From positions 1-64,000 of the forward strand of contig NZ_BBJR01000021.1 of the NCBI RefSeq assembly GCF_000739875.1: a DNA stretch of 64,000 nt, written 5' to 3'. The position numbers and the translations under genes are program-made. Positions 9,977 through 18,715 of the stretch are shown here, in pieces; positions within the stretch are counted from its first letter, which is position 1; each line of letters starts with the position of its first letter. The notes under the pieces are model-generated. The model saw only the letters and a list, made by a program, of their open reading frames with translations. It was not told the origin of the DNA and did no database searches. This stretch comes from Comamonas aquatica NBRC 14918. GTDB taxonomy: Bacteria > Pseudomonadota > Gammaproteobacteria > Burkholderiales > Burkholderiaceae_C.

Positions 9977-10335
9977 CGGTCATCTCCTTCACGGCGTTCC
10001 ACGCCGTTGTTGTGTGCGCACGGGTGTGGAATGCCGCTGCACAGCACCCCCAGTCATGCGTTTGCGCAAAAGCATGCTGACCAAGCGCAAGGCTTAGTGA
10101 ATCTGGGGCTGGAGCGTAGCGAGACTGCCGCAACCCGCCCTTGATGTCGATCAAGCGGTAACCAAGTGTTGCAATCTGTGGCTCAGGGTTTGTCCGGCGC
10201 CGTTTGCAAGCTGCATGCAAGCTGGCGGAAAGCGGGCCGGTGCCGCGCCAAGGGCATCACACGCCAAATTGCGCTGCAGCGCGCGTCCTTGCTGCGCAGG
10301 GCGCTCTCAAATTGTCTCAATGCGAGCCCTGCGGC
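9977..10335. other. Intergenic region upstream of the chemoreceptor gene
   Basis: No gene seen. It must hold the chemoreceptor promoter on the minus strand. Around 10270-10320 is a degenerate GCAGCGCGCGTCCTTGCTGCGCAGGGCGCT palindrome that looks like a worn copy of the dispersed repeat, placed just after the degenerate-GGDEF gene and perhaps ending its transcript. Confidence 0.45.
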
Positions 10336-11433
10336 TCAGGCGGCCTCGGTCGCCACCTCATCCACGCCCACCTGGCCGGTGCCGCACTCCTTGGCCTGGT
10401 AGAGCAACACATCGGCGCGGTGCATGGCAATCGCCAGGGTGTCAGCCTCGCGCACCATGGCCAGGCCAAAGCTGGCACTGACCGGCTCCGGCGCGCCCGC
10501 CTCGGGACCCACCCAGAGTTGCTCCTGTACCTGCAGGGCGATGCGCTGCACCAGGGCCTGGGCATTGGCCATGTCGATCTGGCGCAGGGCCAGGGCAAAG
10601 GCCTCTTCGCCCAAGTGGGCCACATGGTCGCCCTCGCGCACGTTGGCGCGCAGGATCTGGGCAAACCGGCGCTGCACCTGGGCGCGCGGTCCCCGCTGCG
10701 CCGGCAGGTGCTCCACATCGCACAGCGCCAGCACGCGGATCTGGCGTTCAAACGGCCGCAGCCCGCAGGCAGCCTCGAACGCGTGCCGGTCGGCCAGACC
10801 GGTGTCGCTGGCGGAGCGGCGGTCTGCCCCCCCGCTGCGGTGGCGCGTGTCGGCCCAGACGCAGGCCAGCATGGTGGCGGTCAGCAGCCCGGCGCCGACC
10901 AACAGCTCCAGCACGCCCACGCCCCAGCCGGGCACATAGGCCAGCCCCCATCGGCCCACCCAGGGCTGGGCCAGGACGCCCAACAGGCCCAGCAGCCACA
11001 CGCCCAGCAAAGCGGTATCCCCGCGGTGGCGGATGGGCGCGCGCCACGCCCCTGGCAGGCCATGGCCCAGCACCACGGTCAGGCCCAGGGCCTGCAGCTC
11101 TCCACCGGAGACACCGGGCAGCAATGGCCCCCCAAGCAGGCCCGCCAGCACCAGCGCCGCGCACGCCACGCACCCCAGCCACTGCACCTGGCGGCCAAAG
11201 CGCTGGGCCAGCGCCTGGGCCGCAGCCACCACAGCACCCAGCGCCCACAGCGACGCCCACCCAGCCACATCCCAGGCCCCCAGCACCGAGGACGGCAGCA
11301 TCGACATAGCCGCCAGGCACAGGCTGGCCGCCAGCCACAGCAGTTCACCATGGTTGCGGCGCCGCCACCAGACGGTGGCACACACCAGCGCAGCCACCAC
11401 CAGCAGCCCCGAAGGAACAAAAACCAGGCTCAT
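10336..11433 (-). CDS. Membrane protein with degenerate GGDEF domain
   Basis: A 365-residue protein: about six to seven hydrophobic helices in residues 1-190, then a soluble domain with the layout of a diguanylate cyclase. The catalytic signature, expected as GG(D/E)EF, reads GEEAF (in HLGEEAFALAL), so the second Gly and the catalytic acid are changed. The upstream metal/substrate motif is CDVEHL in place of DxDxFK, and the N..GH..GD motif is lost. Synthesis of c-di-GMP is therefore unlikely; a sensory or scaffolding role is possible. The start ATG at 11433 has GAGG upstream. No operon partners. Confidence 0.75.
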   Translation of the reverse strand: MSLVFVPSGLLVVAALVCATVWWRRRNHGELLWLAASLCLAAMSMLPSSVLGAWDVAGWASLWALGAVVAAAQALAQRFGRQVQWLGCVACAALVLAGLLGGPLLPGVSGGELQALGLTVVLGHGLPGAWRAPIRHRGDTALLGVWLLGLLGVLAQPWVGRWGLAYVPGWGVGVLELLVGAGLLTATMLACVWADTRHRSGGADRRSASDTGLADRHAFEAACGLRPFERQIRVLALCDVEHLPAQRGPRAQVQRRFAQILRANVREGDHVAHLGEEAFALALRQIDMANAQALVQRIALQVQEQLWVGPEAGAPEPVSASFGLAMVREADTLAIAMHRADVLLYQAKECGTGQVGVDEVATEAA

Positions 11434-11743
11434 CGTGCCTCACACTGCGCGAAACAAAAGGGACCGGCGTGCACACCGCGCAGCACACACCATCCAGCCC
11501 CAGTATTGGGGCGTGGCAAGCGTCCACGCCACGTCGCAGCAATGCCTGCCTGCACGCCAGACAAGGGCGCAACTTGGCCGCGCCAGGGCGGACGCCCAAT
11601 ACGGGACGGTGCGCTGCGGACGTGCATGAGCGGCCCACTGTCGCGCGACGTGGGGCCACCCCAGCCCCCTTGTGGCGAACCGCAAGCCATGCCACAGTCA
11701 AGGCCATGCCGACTTCGTTGGATTTTTTTTGAGGAGACAAGCC
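11434..11743. other. Divergent intergenic region, no gene seen
   Basis: Lies between the minus-strand degenerate GGDEF gene and the plus-strand 78-residue gene, so it must carry both promoters. An 8-base T run at 11723-11730 precedes the ribosome binding site GAGGAGA of the small gene. I recognise no operator or repeat. Confidence 0.45.
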
Positions 11744-11980
11744 ATGACCAGCAGCCCCGCCCCGATCAACCTCGACAAGCTGCGCAATGCCGTGCAGCGG
11801 TTTGGCCGCATGAGCTTCACCACCTCGCAACTGGCCGCGGATTACCACCGCGGCGATGAGAGCATCAGCGCCCCGGAGACGGCACTTTTTGACGAGCTGC
11901 TGCGCCGCCACGCGCCGCTGCTGGGGATTGCCCCCCAGCCATCCAGCGCCGGTGGCGATACGGTCTGGCTGGCCTTGTAA
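11744..11980 (+). CDS. Small hypothetical protein (78 aa)
   Basis: A short but well-supported gene: the strong ribosome binding site GAGGAGA lies 6 bases before the ATG and a terminator follows 20 bases after the stop. The product (MTSSPAPINLDKLRNAVQRFG...) is soluble and mixed helical, with no membrane segment, cysteine cluster or signal peptide. The segment LRNAVQRFGRMSFTTSQLAADYH could form a small helix-turn-helix-like fold, but this is only a guess. I do not recognise the family. Confidence 0.7.
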   Translation: MTSSPAPINLDKLRNAVQRFGRMSFTTSQLAADYHRGDESISAPETALFDELLRRHAPLLGIAPQPSSAGGDTVWLAL

Positions 11981-12000
11981 GCCCGCCTGCGGTTTTCATG

Positions 12001-12027
12001 GGCATGCCCGCGCGGCATGCCTTTTTT
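12001..12027 (+). terminator. Rho-independent terminator after the 78-aa gene
   Basis: GGCATGC (12001-12007) pairs with GCATGCC (12015-12021) around a 7-base loop and is followed by six T residues. It overlaps by two bases the stop of the opposing DUF4124 gene. Confidence 0.8.
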
Positions 12028-12682
12028 ATGGGCGCGGCGGCGTGCCCGCCTGCGGGTTCCACAGCGGCTGCAGGCGTTGCAGCTCGGCATCAAAGCGGTT
12101 GTGCATGCGCCGGACATCGTCCTGGTGGCCCTGCAGCAACAGGCGCTGCTCCTGCATTTCCTGATCGACCTCCTGCATGCTGGTGCGCAGGCGGGCCGGC
12201 GCCTTGCCGGGGTCCTTGGCGTAGAACTCCAGCTCCTGCTGCAACTGCACCTGCTCGCGGCCCAGCAAGCCCAGGCGCTGCTGCACCATGGCCTGCTGCT
12301 CCTCAATGGTCTGCAGGCTGTCGCGTCGCGCCGCATCATGGCTGCGGCGGTCTGGGTAGCGCGCCAACAGGGCCGCATCGCGGCGGCGCTGCTCTTTTTC
12401 ACGTTGCTGTAGCAAGGCAGCCTGGCGGCGCTGCTCCTGACGCTCCGCCATCTCGGTCTCGGTCAGCGCCGGGCCGAGCCGTGAGCGCTCCATGCCGCTG
12501 GGGCCCAGCACGCGCTGTTCACGGTCCTGGCACTGTGGGATGGGGCGGTCCGAGGTCAGGTGCTGCCCCGAAGCGTCCGTGCAGGTGTAGACGCTGGAGC
12601 TTGGCGCTTTTTGCGCCATCGCCGCGGCCGTCAATCCAAGGTTCCAGAAAATCAGGCATCCAATGTATCGAGCAAGCCGCAT
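12026..12682 (-). CDS. DUF4124 domain-containing secreted coiled-coil protein
   Basis: A 218-residue protein. A signal peptide covers about residues 1-23 (cut after AMA). The DUF4124 motif follows: VYTCTDASGQHLTSDRPIPQC, with two cysteines that probably form a periplasmic disulphide. The rest (about 70-200) is Gln/Arg/Glu-rich with heptad-like leucines and should be a long coiled coil. Function unknown; related proteins sit in the periplasm or on the outer membrane. It lies 17 bases after pyrE on the same strand, so it may be cotranscribed. Confidence 0.82.
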   Translation of the reverse strand: MRLARYIGCLIFWNLGLTAAAMAQKAPSSSVYTCTDASGQHLTSDRPIPQCQDREQRVLGPSGMERSRLGPALTETEMAERQEQRRQAALLQQREKEQRRRDAALLARYPDRRSHDAARRDSLQTIEEQQAMVQQRLGLLGREQVQLQQELEFYAKDPGKAPARLRTSMQEVDQEMQEQRLLLQGHQDDVRRMHNRFDAELQRLQPLWNPQAGTPPRP

Positions 12683-12699
12683 GCGGTGATGAAGGTGTA

Positions 12700-13398
12700 T
12701 CAGTCGTTCACTCCATAGCGCTGGCGGTAGGCGAGCACCCGTTCGTGGTGCTGTGCCATGTCACCCTCGCCCCCCCGGGCCCCCAGGAAGGACAGCAGGT
12801 CCGACAGCGTGGCAATCGCGCAGACTTGCAGGCCCAGCTGGTTGCGCACGTATTGCACGGCACTGTGGTCCACATCTTTGCCATTCTCGGTGGCTTTTTC
12901 CTGGCGGTCCAGCGCAATGGCCACGGCGTGTGGCGTGGCGCCTGCAGCCTGGATCAAGGCGATCGATTCGCGGGCGGCCGTGCCCGCGCTCATCACATCG
13001 TCGATGATGAGCACGCGGCCGCGCAGCGGGGCACCGACCAGGGTGCCACCTTCGCCATGGTCCTTGGCTTCCTTGCGGTTGTAGGCAAACGGCACGTTCT
13101 TGCCCAGGCGCGCCAGCTCGACCGCCACGGTGGCCGCAAGGGGGATGCCCTTGTAGGCGGGACCAAAGACCATATCGAATTCCATGCCGCTGGCCACAAT
13201 GGCTTTTGCATAGAATTCGGCGAGACGTGCCATCTTGGCACCGTCGTCAAACAAGCCGGCATTGAAGAAATACGGGCTCATGCGCCCTGCCTTGGTCTTG
13301 AATTCACCAAACCGCAGGACCCCTGCATCCACCGCAAACTGCACAAATGCTTGCGCCAGTTGATCGTTCTGTTCCTGCTGCGCGCCACTGATAGACAT
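12700..13398 (-). CDS. pyrE: Orotate phosphoribosyltransferase
   Basis: A 232-residue cytoplasmic enzyme that joins orotate and PRPP to give orotidine 5'-monophosphate in pyrimidine synthesis. The PRPP-binding motif VLIIDDVMSAGT is at residues 129-140, and the substrate loop FKTKAGRMSPYF at 33-44. The start ATG at 13398 has AAGGGAAG about 6 bases upstream. This ATG overlaps the ATG of the divergent exonuclease III gene by two bases (the sequence CATG serves both), so each gene's leader lies inside the other's coding region. Confidence 0.95.
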   Translation of the reverse strand: MSISGAQQEQNDQLAQAFVQFAVDAGVLRFGEFKTKAGRMSPYFFNAGLFDDGAKMARLAEFYAKAIVASGMEFDMVFGPAYKGIPLAATVAVELARLGKNVPFAYNRKEAKDHGEGGTLVGAPLRGRVLIIDDVMSAGTAARESIALIQAAGATPHAVAIALDRQEKATENGKDVDHSAVQYVRNQLGLQVCAIATLSDLLSFLGARGGEGDMAQHHERVLAYRQRYGVND

Positions 13399-14209
13399 GG
13401 ATTCTTCCCTTTTCAAATTGACCAGCCTCAACCTCAACGGCATCCGCTCTGCCGCGTCCAAAGGTGTGGAGGACTGGATCGCGGCGACCGGCCCGGATTG
13501 TATTTGCGTGCAAGAGGTCAAGGCCCAAGCTGTGGATATCGAGGGCAAGTTCGACACCCTGGCAGGCATGCCCGGGGTGTTCCATTTTGCGCAGAAGAAG
13601 GGCTATTCCGGCGTCGGCATCTACAGCCGCCACGAGCCCAGCGATGTGATCGTCGGCTTTGACCCCGAAGAGTTCGATGCCGAAGGACGCTACGTGGAAG
13701 CGCGTTTCGACACCCCTGCGCGCAAGCTGTCCATCATCAGCAGCTACTTTCCCAGCGGTTCGTCCGGCGAAGACCGCCAGGCCGCCAAGTTCCGCTTTCT
13801 GGCCAAGATGCACGCCCACCTGATGCGCCTGAAGGGCGAGCGGGAATTCGTGCTGTGCGGGGACATCAACATTGCCCACCGCAAGGAAGACCTGAAGAAC
13901 TGGCGCAGCAACCAGAAGAACAGCGGCTTCACGCCCGAAGAGCGCGCCTGGATGGATATGCTGCTGGCCGAGACCGACACCGGCGGCATCAAGGACGTCT
14001 ACCGCTGCCTGCAACCCGATACCACGGACACCTGCTACACATGGTGGAGCAACCGGGGCCAGGCCTATGTCAACAACGTGGGGTGGCGGCTGGACTACCA
14101 CCTGGCCACCCCGGCCCTGGCCGCCCTGGCCCGCGCCGAGTCGATCTACAAGGGCGAGAAGTTCTCAGACCACGCGCCGGTCACGGTGGGTTACGACCTA
14201 AGCCTTTGA
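13397..14209 (+). CDS. xth: Exodeoxyribonuclease III family AP endonuclease
   Basis: A 270-residue DNA repair enzyme that cuts abasic sites and trims 3' ends. Catalytic residues of the exonuclease III fold are visible: Asn in LNLNGIRSA (12-14), Glu40 in QEVKAQ, Asp156 and Asn158 in GDINIAH, and His259 in SDHAPV. The chosen ATG at 13397 gives MDSSLFKL; no good ribosome binding site precedes it, so a slightly different start is possible. The 3' end overlaps the opposing glycosyltransferase gene by 12 bases. Confidence 0.92.
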   Translation: MDSSLFKLTSLNLNGIRSAASKGVEDWIAATGPDCICVQEVKAQAVDIEGKFDTLAGMPGVFHFAQKKGYSGVGIYSRHEPSDVIVGFDPEEFDAEGRYVEARFDTPARKLSIISSYFPSGSSGEDRQAAKFRFLAKMHAHLMRLKGEREFVLCGDINIAHRKEDLKNWRSNQKNSGFTPEERAWMDMLLAETDTGGIKDVYRCLQPDTTDTCYTWWSNRGQAYVNNVGWRLDYHLATPALAALARAESIYKGEKFSDHAPVTVGYDLSL

Positions 14210-14932
14210 CACCAAGGCCTTGATCCGATTGATCTGCTGGCGCAGCCAAACACGGATCTTGGATTTCTTTTTATTGGCGTTGGGGTTGGCCATGCTCACG
14301 CCTTCGCCAATGTGCGTACACAGGCTTTGCGTCGCATACGCCACAAAGTGCCCATGCTTCTTCATATGCTCAGAAACATGGCGTTCTTTCTTGAATCGAA
14401 CAAAATCGCCAATATTTCTTATTTTCTCTATCTTGATCAAATGGGGATTAAAGCTGTAGCCATACCATTCTGGATGCACGTGGCCTAGATTGTAGTAATT
14501 AACGTCTTGTGCAGACTCTGCGTTTATTTTATTTCGTTCTGTCTCTTGCAAAAAATCGGCGGGATTTCTCAAGCAATAAGACGTCACTTTTTTATTGGCA
14601 TCCAAGAATTTCTTGATTTTCTCAAATGAAATTTCATCAGAAAAAATCCAGTCATCTTCGGTGTGAAAAACATAGGGCGTCTGGATGCCAGCATACAGTT
14701 TATCAATCGCGCCATGGTGCCCGCGTTTGATGCCGTCAGACAGCAGGACACCATTCGGATAGATGGACTTGAAAACATGGTCACAGCGTGGATCTGCAAA
14801 ATCATTGATGGCCACCACCTGCGCAAACTGCCATTTCTCCTGAATGCTTCTCAAAGACTGCTCCAGCAAATCTGGACGTCCTCCCATGGTGAGGCACAGC
14901 GTAATATCTGAAAAATCTTGAGGCTTAGGCAT
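14198..14932 (-). CDS. Glycosyltransferase family 2-like protein (LPS locus)
   Basis: A 244-residue protein with a GT-A-like start (ITLCLTMGGRPDLLEQSLRS) and an acidic metal/nucleotide-sugar motif HTEDDW near residue 90. It probably adds a sugar during LPS or O-antigen synthesis at the cytoplasmic face of the inner membrane; donor and acceptor are unknown. Its C-terminal 40 residues are Lys/Arg-rich, suiting peripheral membrane contact. The base composition is much less GC-rich than the surrounding core genes, a sign of transfer. The start overlaps the upstream ligase-like gene by 8 bases, so it is the last gene of the locus. Confidence 0.78.
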   Translation of the reverse strand: MPKPQDFSDITLCLTMGGRPDLLEQSLRSIQEKWQFAQVVAINDFADPRCDHVFKSIYPNGVLLSDGIKRGHHGAIDKLYAGIQTPYVFHTEDDWIFSDEISFEKIKKFLDANKKVTSYCLRNPADFLQETERNKINAESAQDVNYYNLGHVHPEWYGYSFNPHLIKIEKIRNIGDFVRFKKERHVSEHMKKHGHFVAYATQSLCTHIGEGVSMANPNANKKKSKIRVWLRQQINRIKALVSKA

Positions 14933-16178
14933 TTTTGACGTTCATCTCCAAAGATTTCATGGCAGAGAAGAAAAACACCATGGAGAATATGTAAAACATA
15001 TGGCCGATGCTGAGATCAAAAAAAGTCTCCGTCAATCCATAGATCACATAGCATACGGGCACGGACAAACCGGCAATCCGTAAAGCCAGATAGTGCGGTC
15101 TATCCTGCAATGCCACCTTGGCCAACCGCTGTCGTGTGGGATAGAAAATAAATGCTGGCACCGCATAAATCCCCAACAGCATCAGCACACCCAACGCGCC
15201 GCGACGTGACCACATTTCTAAAAATTCATTGTGCGAATGCGCCATTTCCAGCATATACGGGTGCGCTTCCCCGCGCTCCACATAGGCGCGCTTGCCTTCT
15301 TTGACGCCTTTGTCGCCCCAACCCATCAGGGGTTTATCCAGCCCCAGCTGCCAAGACAATCGCCAATGCTCAAGGCGAGCCCCCACAGAAGTTTGTGCCT
15401 GCTCTCCACCTTTTTCAACATAGCTCTGCACCTCCTTGACCCCCGCCTGGACTCGGATCTCTATGCTGGGCACTTGCAATGCCGCCCAACACATCAGCAC
15501 CACACCCACCATCAAGCACAGCCCCAACTTGATTCTTGTCTGGATTTTTTCTACGAACAAGATCCATAGCATAGGAAAAACTGCCAGCACCAACCACCCC
15601 CCACGGGACAAGGAGAGCAGCGAAGCCAGACACGCGGCCATCGCACCGACCACCAACAGCAAGCGCTCCCAAGTTGGCTGATTTCTCAACGTCGCGAAAC
15701 AGGCACAAGCAAACGCAATCGAAAGGGCGATATCACCAAAACGAATCGCATTCGTAAAGCCCTCAGCACGACCCACAGTTTGATGCTGAAAAATCGCCAA
15801 CACGGCAGCCCCTAGGGCGCCGACGATCAGCCCCCAACGAAGAAACTTGGTGTTGACAAAGATTGCGCTGCTGGCGACCAAACACAACGCTCCCAAACCA
15901 TACCGCAGCCCAGCATCGTTGTTGCTGCTCCAGGTCCACCATCCATCAAAAGAGTGGCTCCATAGCACCCCCACGGCCAAGAAAAAAAACAGAAACAACT
16001 TGGCATCGGCATCTAGTGTTTTTTTACGCCATGTGGGAATACCACACACGGCCGCCAGTACAGCGACCAAAGCGCCGACCGAATATCCGCCCGGCAAAGA
16101 CAGGCACAATGCAAAAAATAAAAAAACTGCACTGTTTTGCAAAAAACTCAAATTATTGATCGACATACTTGGATTCAC
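14925..16178 (-). CDS. O-antigen ligase/polymerase-like membrane protein
   Basis: A 417-residue polytopic protein with about ten to twelve membrane helices. The periplasmic loop carries the WaaL/Wzy signatures ARLEHWRLSWQLGLDKPLMGWG and AHSHNEFLEMWSRRG; the Arg and His in these are essential for transferring undecaprenyl-linked glycan to lipid A core in known ligases. This suggests ligation of O antigen, though a polymerase role is possible. A second Met at residue 5 could also be the start. Composition is AT-richer than the core genome. The start abuts the stop of the upstream glycosyltransferase gene (16179). Confidence 0.85.
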   Translation of the reverse strand: MNPSMSINNLSFLQNSAVFLFFALCLSLPGGYSVGALVAVLAAVCGIPTWRKKTLDADAKLFLFFFLAVGVLWSHSFDGWWTWSSNNDAGLRYGLGALCLVASSAIFVNTKFLRWGLIVGALGAAVLAIFQHQTVGRAEGFTNAIRFGDIALSIAFACACFATLRNQPTWERLLLVVGAMAACLASLLSLSRGGWLVLAVFPMLWILFVEKIQTRIKLGLCLMVGVVLMCWAALQVPSIEIRVQAGVKEVQSYVEKGGEQAQTSVGARLEHWRLSWQLGLDKPLMGWGDKGVKEGKRAYVERGEAHPYMLEMAHSHNEFLEMWSRRGALGVLMLLGIYAVPAFIFYPTRQRLAKVALQDRPHYLALRIAGLSVPVCYVIYGLTETFFDLSIGHMFYIFSMVFFFSAMKSLEMNVKNA

Positions 16179-16955
16179 TTAGCCACGTTTTTTGGCTTGC
16201 TCCAGAAAATCTCGATCAATCTCGAGCGCAACATATCGGAAAAAGCACTCCAGGGCGACAAAGAAACTGTGCAAAAACCCCGCACGCCCACACAAAAATC
16301 CTCGGTGGAAGAAATACAGGCGAATGAAATTGGCGATCGCTGAACCTATGCCACGCAGCACGCCCCCGCGTTTGCCGGCCTGCATGCGTTTGTAGGCGCC
16401 CAACTGCACATACTGGGCCAGTTTCTGCAGACTGCCGTAAATCGTCTCGCGCGAGTAATGCGGCAGGCGCTGTTTCAGCAGGCGCACCGGCAGCGCCGGG
16501 TCTTTCAGCTTCGCGCCTTCGTGCACCACGCCTTCGAATTGCAGGATCTGCGCCCGCGGGAACAGGCGCGGGATCCCGCCCGAACTGCGCATGCGGCCCA
16601 GCGACTGGCCATAGGCGATCTGCTCCCAGGCCACCTCCCACACACACGCCACATTCGCATCGACGATGGCACGCATTTCCTGCGCCAAGGCCGGCGTGAC
16701 CACCTCGTCGGCATCGAGAAAGAAAATCCAGTCCCCGGTGGCATGCTGCAGGATGCGGTTGCGCTGCACCGCAAAGCCCTGCCAATCGGGATAGCTGTAA
16801 ACCTCCACGCCCTTCGCCGTGGCGATCTCCACCGTCGCGTCGCTGCTGCCGCTGTCGACCACAATGATCTGGTCGGCAAATGCCGCGCTGTCAATGCACG
16901 CCGCAATGCGACGCTCCTCGTTCATGGTGAGGATGCCAATGGTCAAAGTTGCCAT
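16179..16955 (-). CDS. LPS core glycosyltransferase, family 2 (WaaE/KdtX-like)
   Basis: A 258-residue protein starting LTIGILTMNEERRI, the usual start of a GT2 domain. The segment IIVVDSGSSDAT binds the nucleotide and FLDADEV is the metal-binding DxD. The overall pattern, including a following FPRAQILQFEGVVHEG segment, resembles the WaaE/KdtX group that adds glucose to the inner core heptose of LPS. It probably works at the cytoplasmic membrane face. It lies 12 bases after the next glycosyltransferase gene and directly before the ligase-like gene, so one operon is likely. Confidence 0.85.
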   Translation of the reverse strand: MATLTIGILTMNEERRIAACIDSAAFADQIIVVDSGSSDATVEIATAKGVEVYSYPDWQGFAVQRNRILQHATGDWIFFLDADEVVTPALAQEMRAIVDANVACVWEVAWEQIAYGQSLGRMRSSGGIPRLFPRAQILQFEGVVHEGAKLKDPALPVRLLKQRLPHYSRETIYGSLQKLAQYVQLGAYKRMQAGKRGGVLRGIGSAIANFIRLYFFHRGFLCGRAGFLHSFFVALECFFRYVALEIDRDFLEQAKKRG

Positions 16956-16967
16956 GTGAAATTTTTG

Positions 16968-17882
16968 TCAGTAACGGGTGGGCGCGCCCCACAGGCCGCG
17001 GATGCGCCCCCACAGGCGCGAGACATGCTTGGGCGAAGGGGCCACAATGCGCAGCGCCAGCAGCGCGAGCGCGCCGGTCAGCGATTGCAGGCGGTGCGCC
17101 GCCGCCGCTTGGGGCCCCTGGTGCTTGGCCGTGAACAGCACCTTGGAGCGGGCATGGTGGTAGCCACGACCATACTCCACGCGCAGCGGACGCGGGCCAC
17201 GCACCGAGCCGCGGTTTGAGTGCGCCACACGCACGGCGGGCTGCACGATCACCGGCTTGCCGGCATGCAACAGGCGCAGGCACATGTCCTCATCCTCGTA
17301 GTAGAGGAAGAAGCGCTCGTCGAACCAGCCTTCGGCCGGGGCCTGGTCCATGCGCAGCAGCATGGCCGCACCACAGGCATTGCCGACACAGGTCACGCCT
17401 TCGGCCGCCGGTCCCTTGGACGACCACCAGTCACGCACCCAGCCGTAGTTGACCTGCAGCCGGCCGTCACTGCCCACCAACTGCGGCACGACGATGGCGG
17501 CATCCGGCCATTGCTGCGCCGTGTCGAACAGGGCCTGGGCATCGTCCGACTGCAAAGCGCAATCGGGATTGATCATCAGGCAGTAGGGCGTGGTCGCCGC
17601 CTGGAACCCGCGGTTGTTGGCCACGCCAAACCCCATGTTCTGCGGCAGGGCGATGATCTGCGCCTGCGGCAGCACGGCGCGCATGCACTCGGGCGTGCCG
17701 TCGGCGCTGCCGTTGTCGACGATGGTGACATGCGGCCAGCCGCGCAGCTGGGCCCCCAGGGCCTCGGCACAGTGGGCGCTGTTGAAGGTCACGATCACCG
17801 CCGTGATGTGCGCCAAAGCAGGACAGCGCTCCCTGAGAGCGCTGTCCTGAAAATCTGTCACGGGGTGCGTAGCAGCGGTCAT
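16968..17882 (-). CDS. Glycosyltransferase family 2 (rhamnosyltransferase-like)
   Basis: A 304-residue GT2 enzyme. The nucleotide-binding start is ITAVIVTFNSAH, followed by TIVDNGSADGT, the DxD equivalent NPDC and the downstream YYEDEDMCLRL motif common in rhamnosyltransferase-like enzymes of O-antigen loci. The C-terminus is basic and moderately hydrophobic, fitting membrane association. It starts 9 bases after the stop of the zinc-finger gene and is probably cotranscribed with it and with the other LPS genes. GC content is high here, so the composition break lies further downstream in the operon. Confidence 0.85.
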   Translation of the reverse strand: MTAATHPVTDFQDSALRERCPALAHITAVIVTFNSAHCAEALGAQLRGWPHVTIVDNGSADGTPECMRAVLPQAQIIALPQNMGFGVANNRGFQAATTPYCLMINPDCALQSDDAQALFDTAQQWPDAAIVVPQLVGSDGRLQVNYGWVRDWWSSKGPAAEGVTCVGNACGAAMLLRMDQAPAEGWFDERFFLYYEDEDMCLRLLHAGKPVIVQPAVRVAHSNRGSVRGPRPLRVEYGRGYHHARSKVLFTAKHQGPQAAAAHRLQSLTGALALLALRIVAPSPKHVSRLWGRIRGLWGAPTRY

Positions 17883-17891
17883 TGAAAAAGC

Positions 17892-18101
17892 TTAGTGGCC
17901 ACCGGCAAACACTTCGCCGGCCTTGAGCTTGTAGACCGTGCCGCAGTACGGGCACTTGCCTTGGCCGTCGTGCGCCACATCGATGTACACCTTGGGGTGG
18001 CTGTTCCACAGCTTCATGTCGGCCTTGGGGCTGGGGCAGTAAACACCGCCTTGCTGGTTCAGGTCCTTGGCAGCCAGTTCGACGACGGCAGTAGTACTCA
18101 T
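17892..18101 (-). CDS. CHCC zinc-finger protein (NDUFS6/zf-CHCC type)
   Basis: A 69-residue protein with a four-ligand zinc site: Cys in VYCPSP, His in NSHPKVYID and the pair in GKCPYCGTVY. This is the zf-CHCC family, related to a mitochondrial complex I accessory subunit; the role in bacteria is unclear. The gene heads the minus-strand run that continues into the LPS glycosyltransferases, only 9 bases apart. The link may be purely positional, as this gene is found next to unrelated loci elsewhere. Confidence 0.85.
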   Translation of the reverse strand: MSTTAVVELAAKDLNQQGGVYCPSPKADMKLWNSHPKVYIDVAHDGQGKCPYCGTVYKLKAGEVFAGGH

Positions 18102-18192
18102 GGTGGGTGTCTCTCTCGCAGGTGGCGCCGCTGGTGCGTGCCAGCGGCTTGAACGTCAAAATCGGTGGGGTCGGACCCCTTCGGCCGGGATT

Positions 18193-18633
18193 TTAAAGGC
18201 CTTGGGCGCCGTCTGGTTGCTTGTCGGCCTGCCCCGCCTCGGCGGGGCTGGGACGCACCAGGGTCCACTGCACCAGGCGACCGTGCACGAACTCACAGGT
18301 CACATGGGAGTCCGTGCCGTCGGTCCAACGGTAGATTTCCGGGTCTTGCCCCTCTTCGGACAGGCGCTGCCCCAGCGAACGGGTCATGGCCACCACGTGC
18401 ATCAGGTTCACCTTGGGCTTGAGCTTGGCGTTCAGCATCACGGCGCTGCCGACATAGCCCATGGGCCGCTCGGAGGCCCGGCGCATCACCGTCATCAGCC
18501 GCGTGAAATGCAGCAGCAGCCACATCACGATGCCGCCGCCCACGGCGGCCACGCCCATCCAGCCCAGCGCGTCATAGGCCAGGTACAGCAGGACCGCCAG
18601 GCCCAGGGGAATCACAACATTGCGCATATTCAT
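18193..18633 (-). CDS. Hypothetical membrane protein (146 aa)
   Basis: Two hydrophobic helices at the N-terminus (about 7-24 and 27-44) are followed by a soluble domain of about 100 residues with no motif that I recognise. The sequence HFTRLMTVMRRASERPMGYVGSAVMLNAKL is the most distinctive part. It follows radA by 82 bases on the same strand. No function can be given. Confidence 0.72.
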   Translation of the reverse strand: MNMRNVVIPLGLAVLLYLAYDALGWMGVAAVGGGIVMWLLLHFTRLMTVMRRASERPMGYVGSAVMLNAKLKPKVNLMHVVAMTRSLGQRLSEEGQDPEIYRWTDGTDSHVTCEFVHGRLVQWTLVRPSPAEAGQADKQPDGAQGL

Positions 18634-18715
18634 GGGCGTTATTGTCTTATGGAGCGCGCAGGCCCTGCGTGCGGGCAGTGCGTATGGGGTTTTACGCCCT
18701 GCCGGCGCGCTGGCG

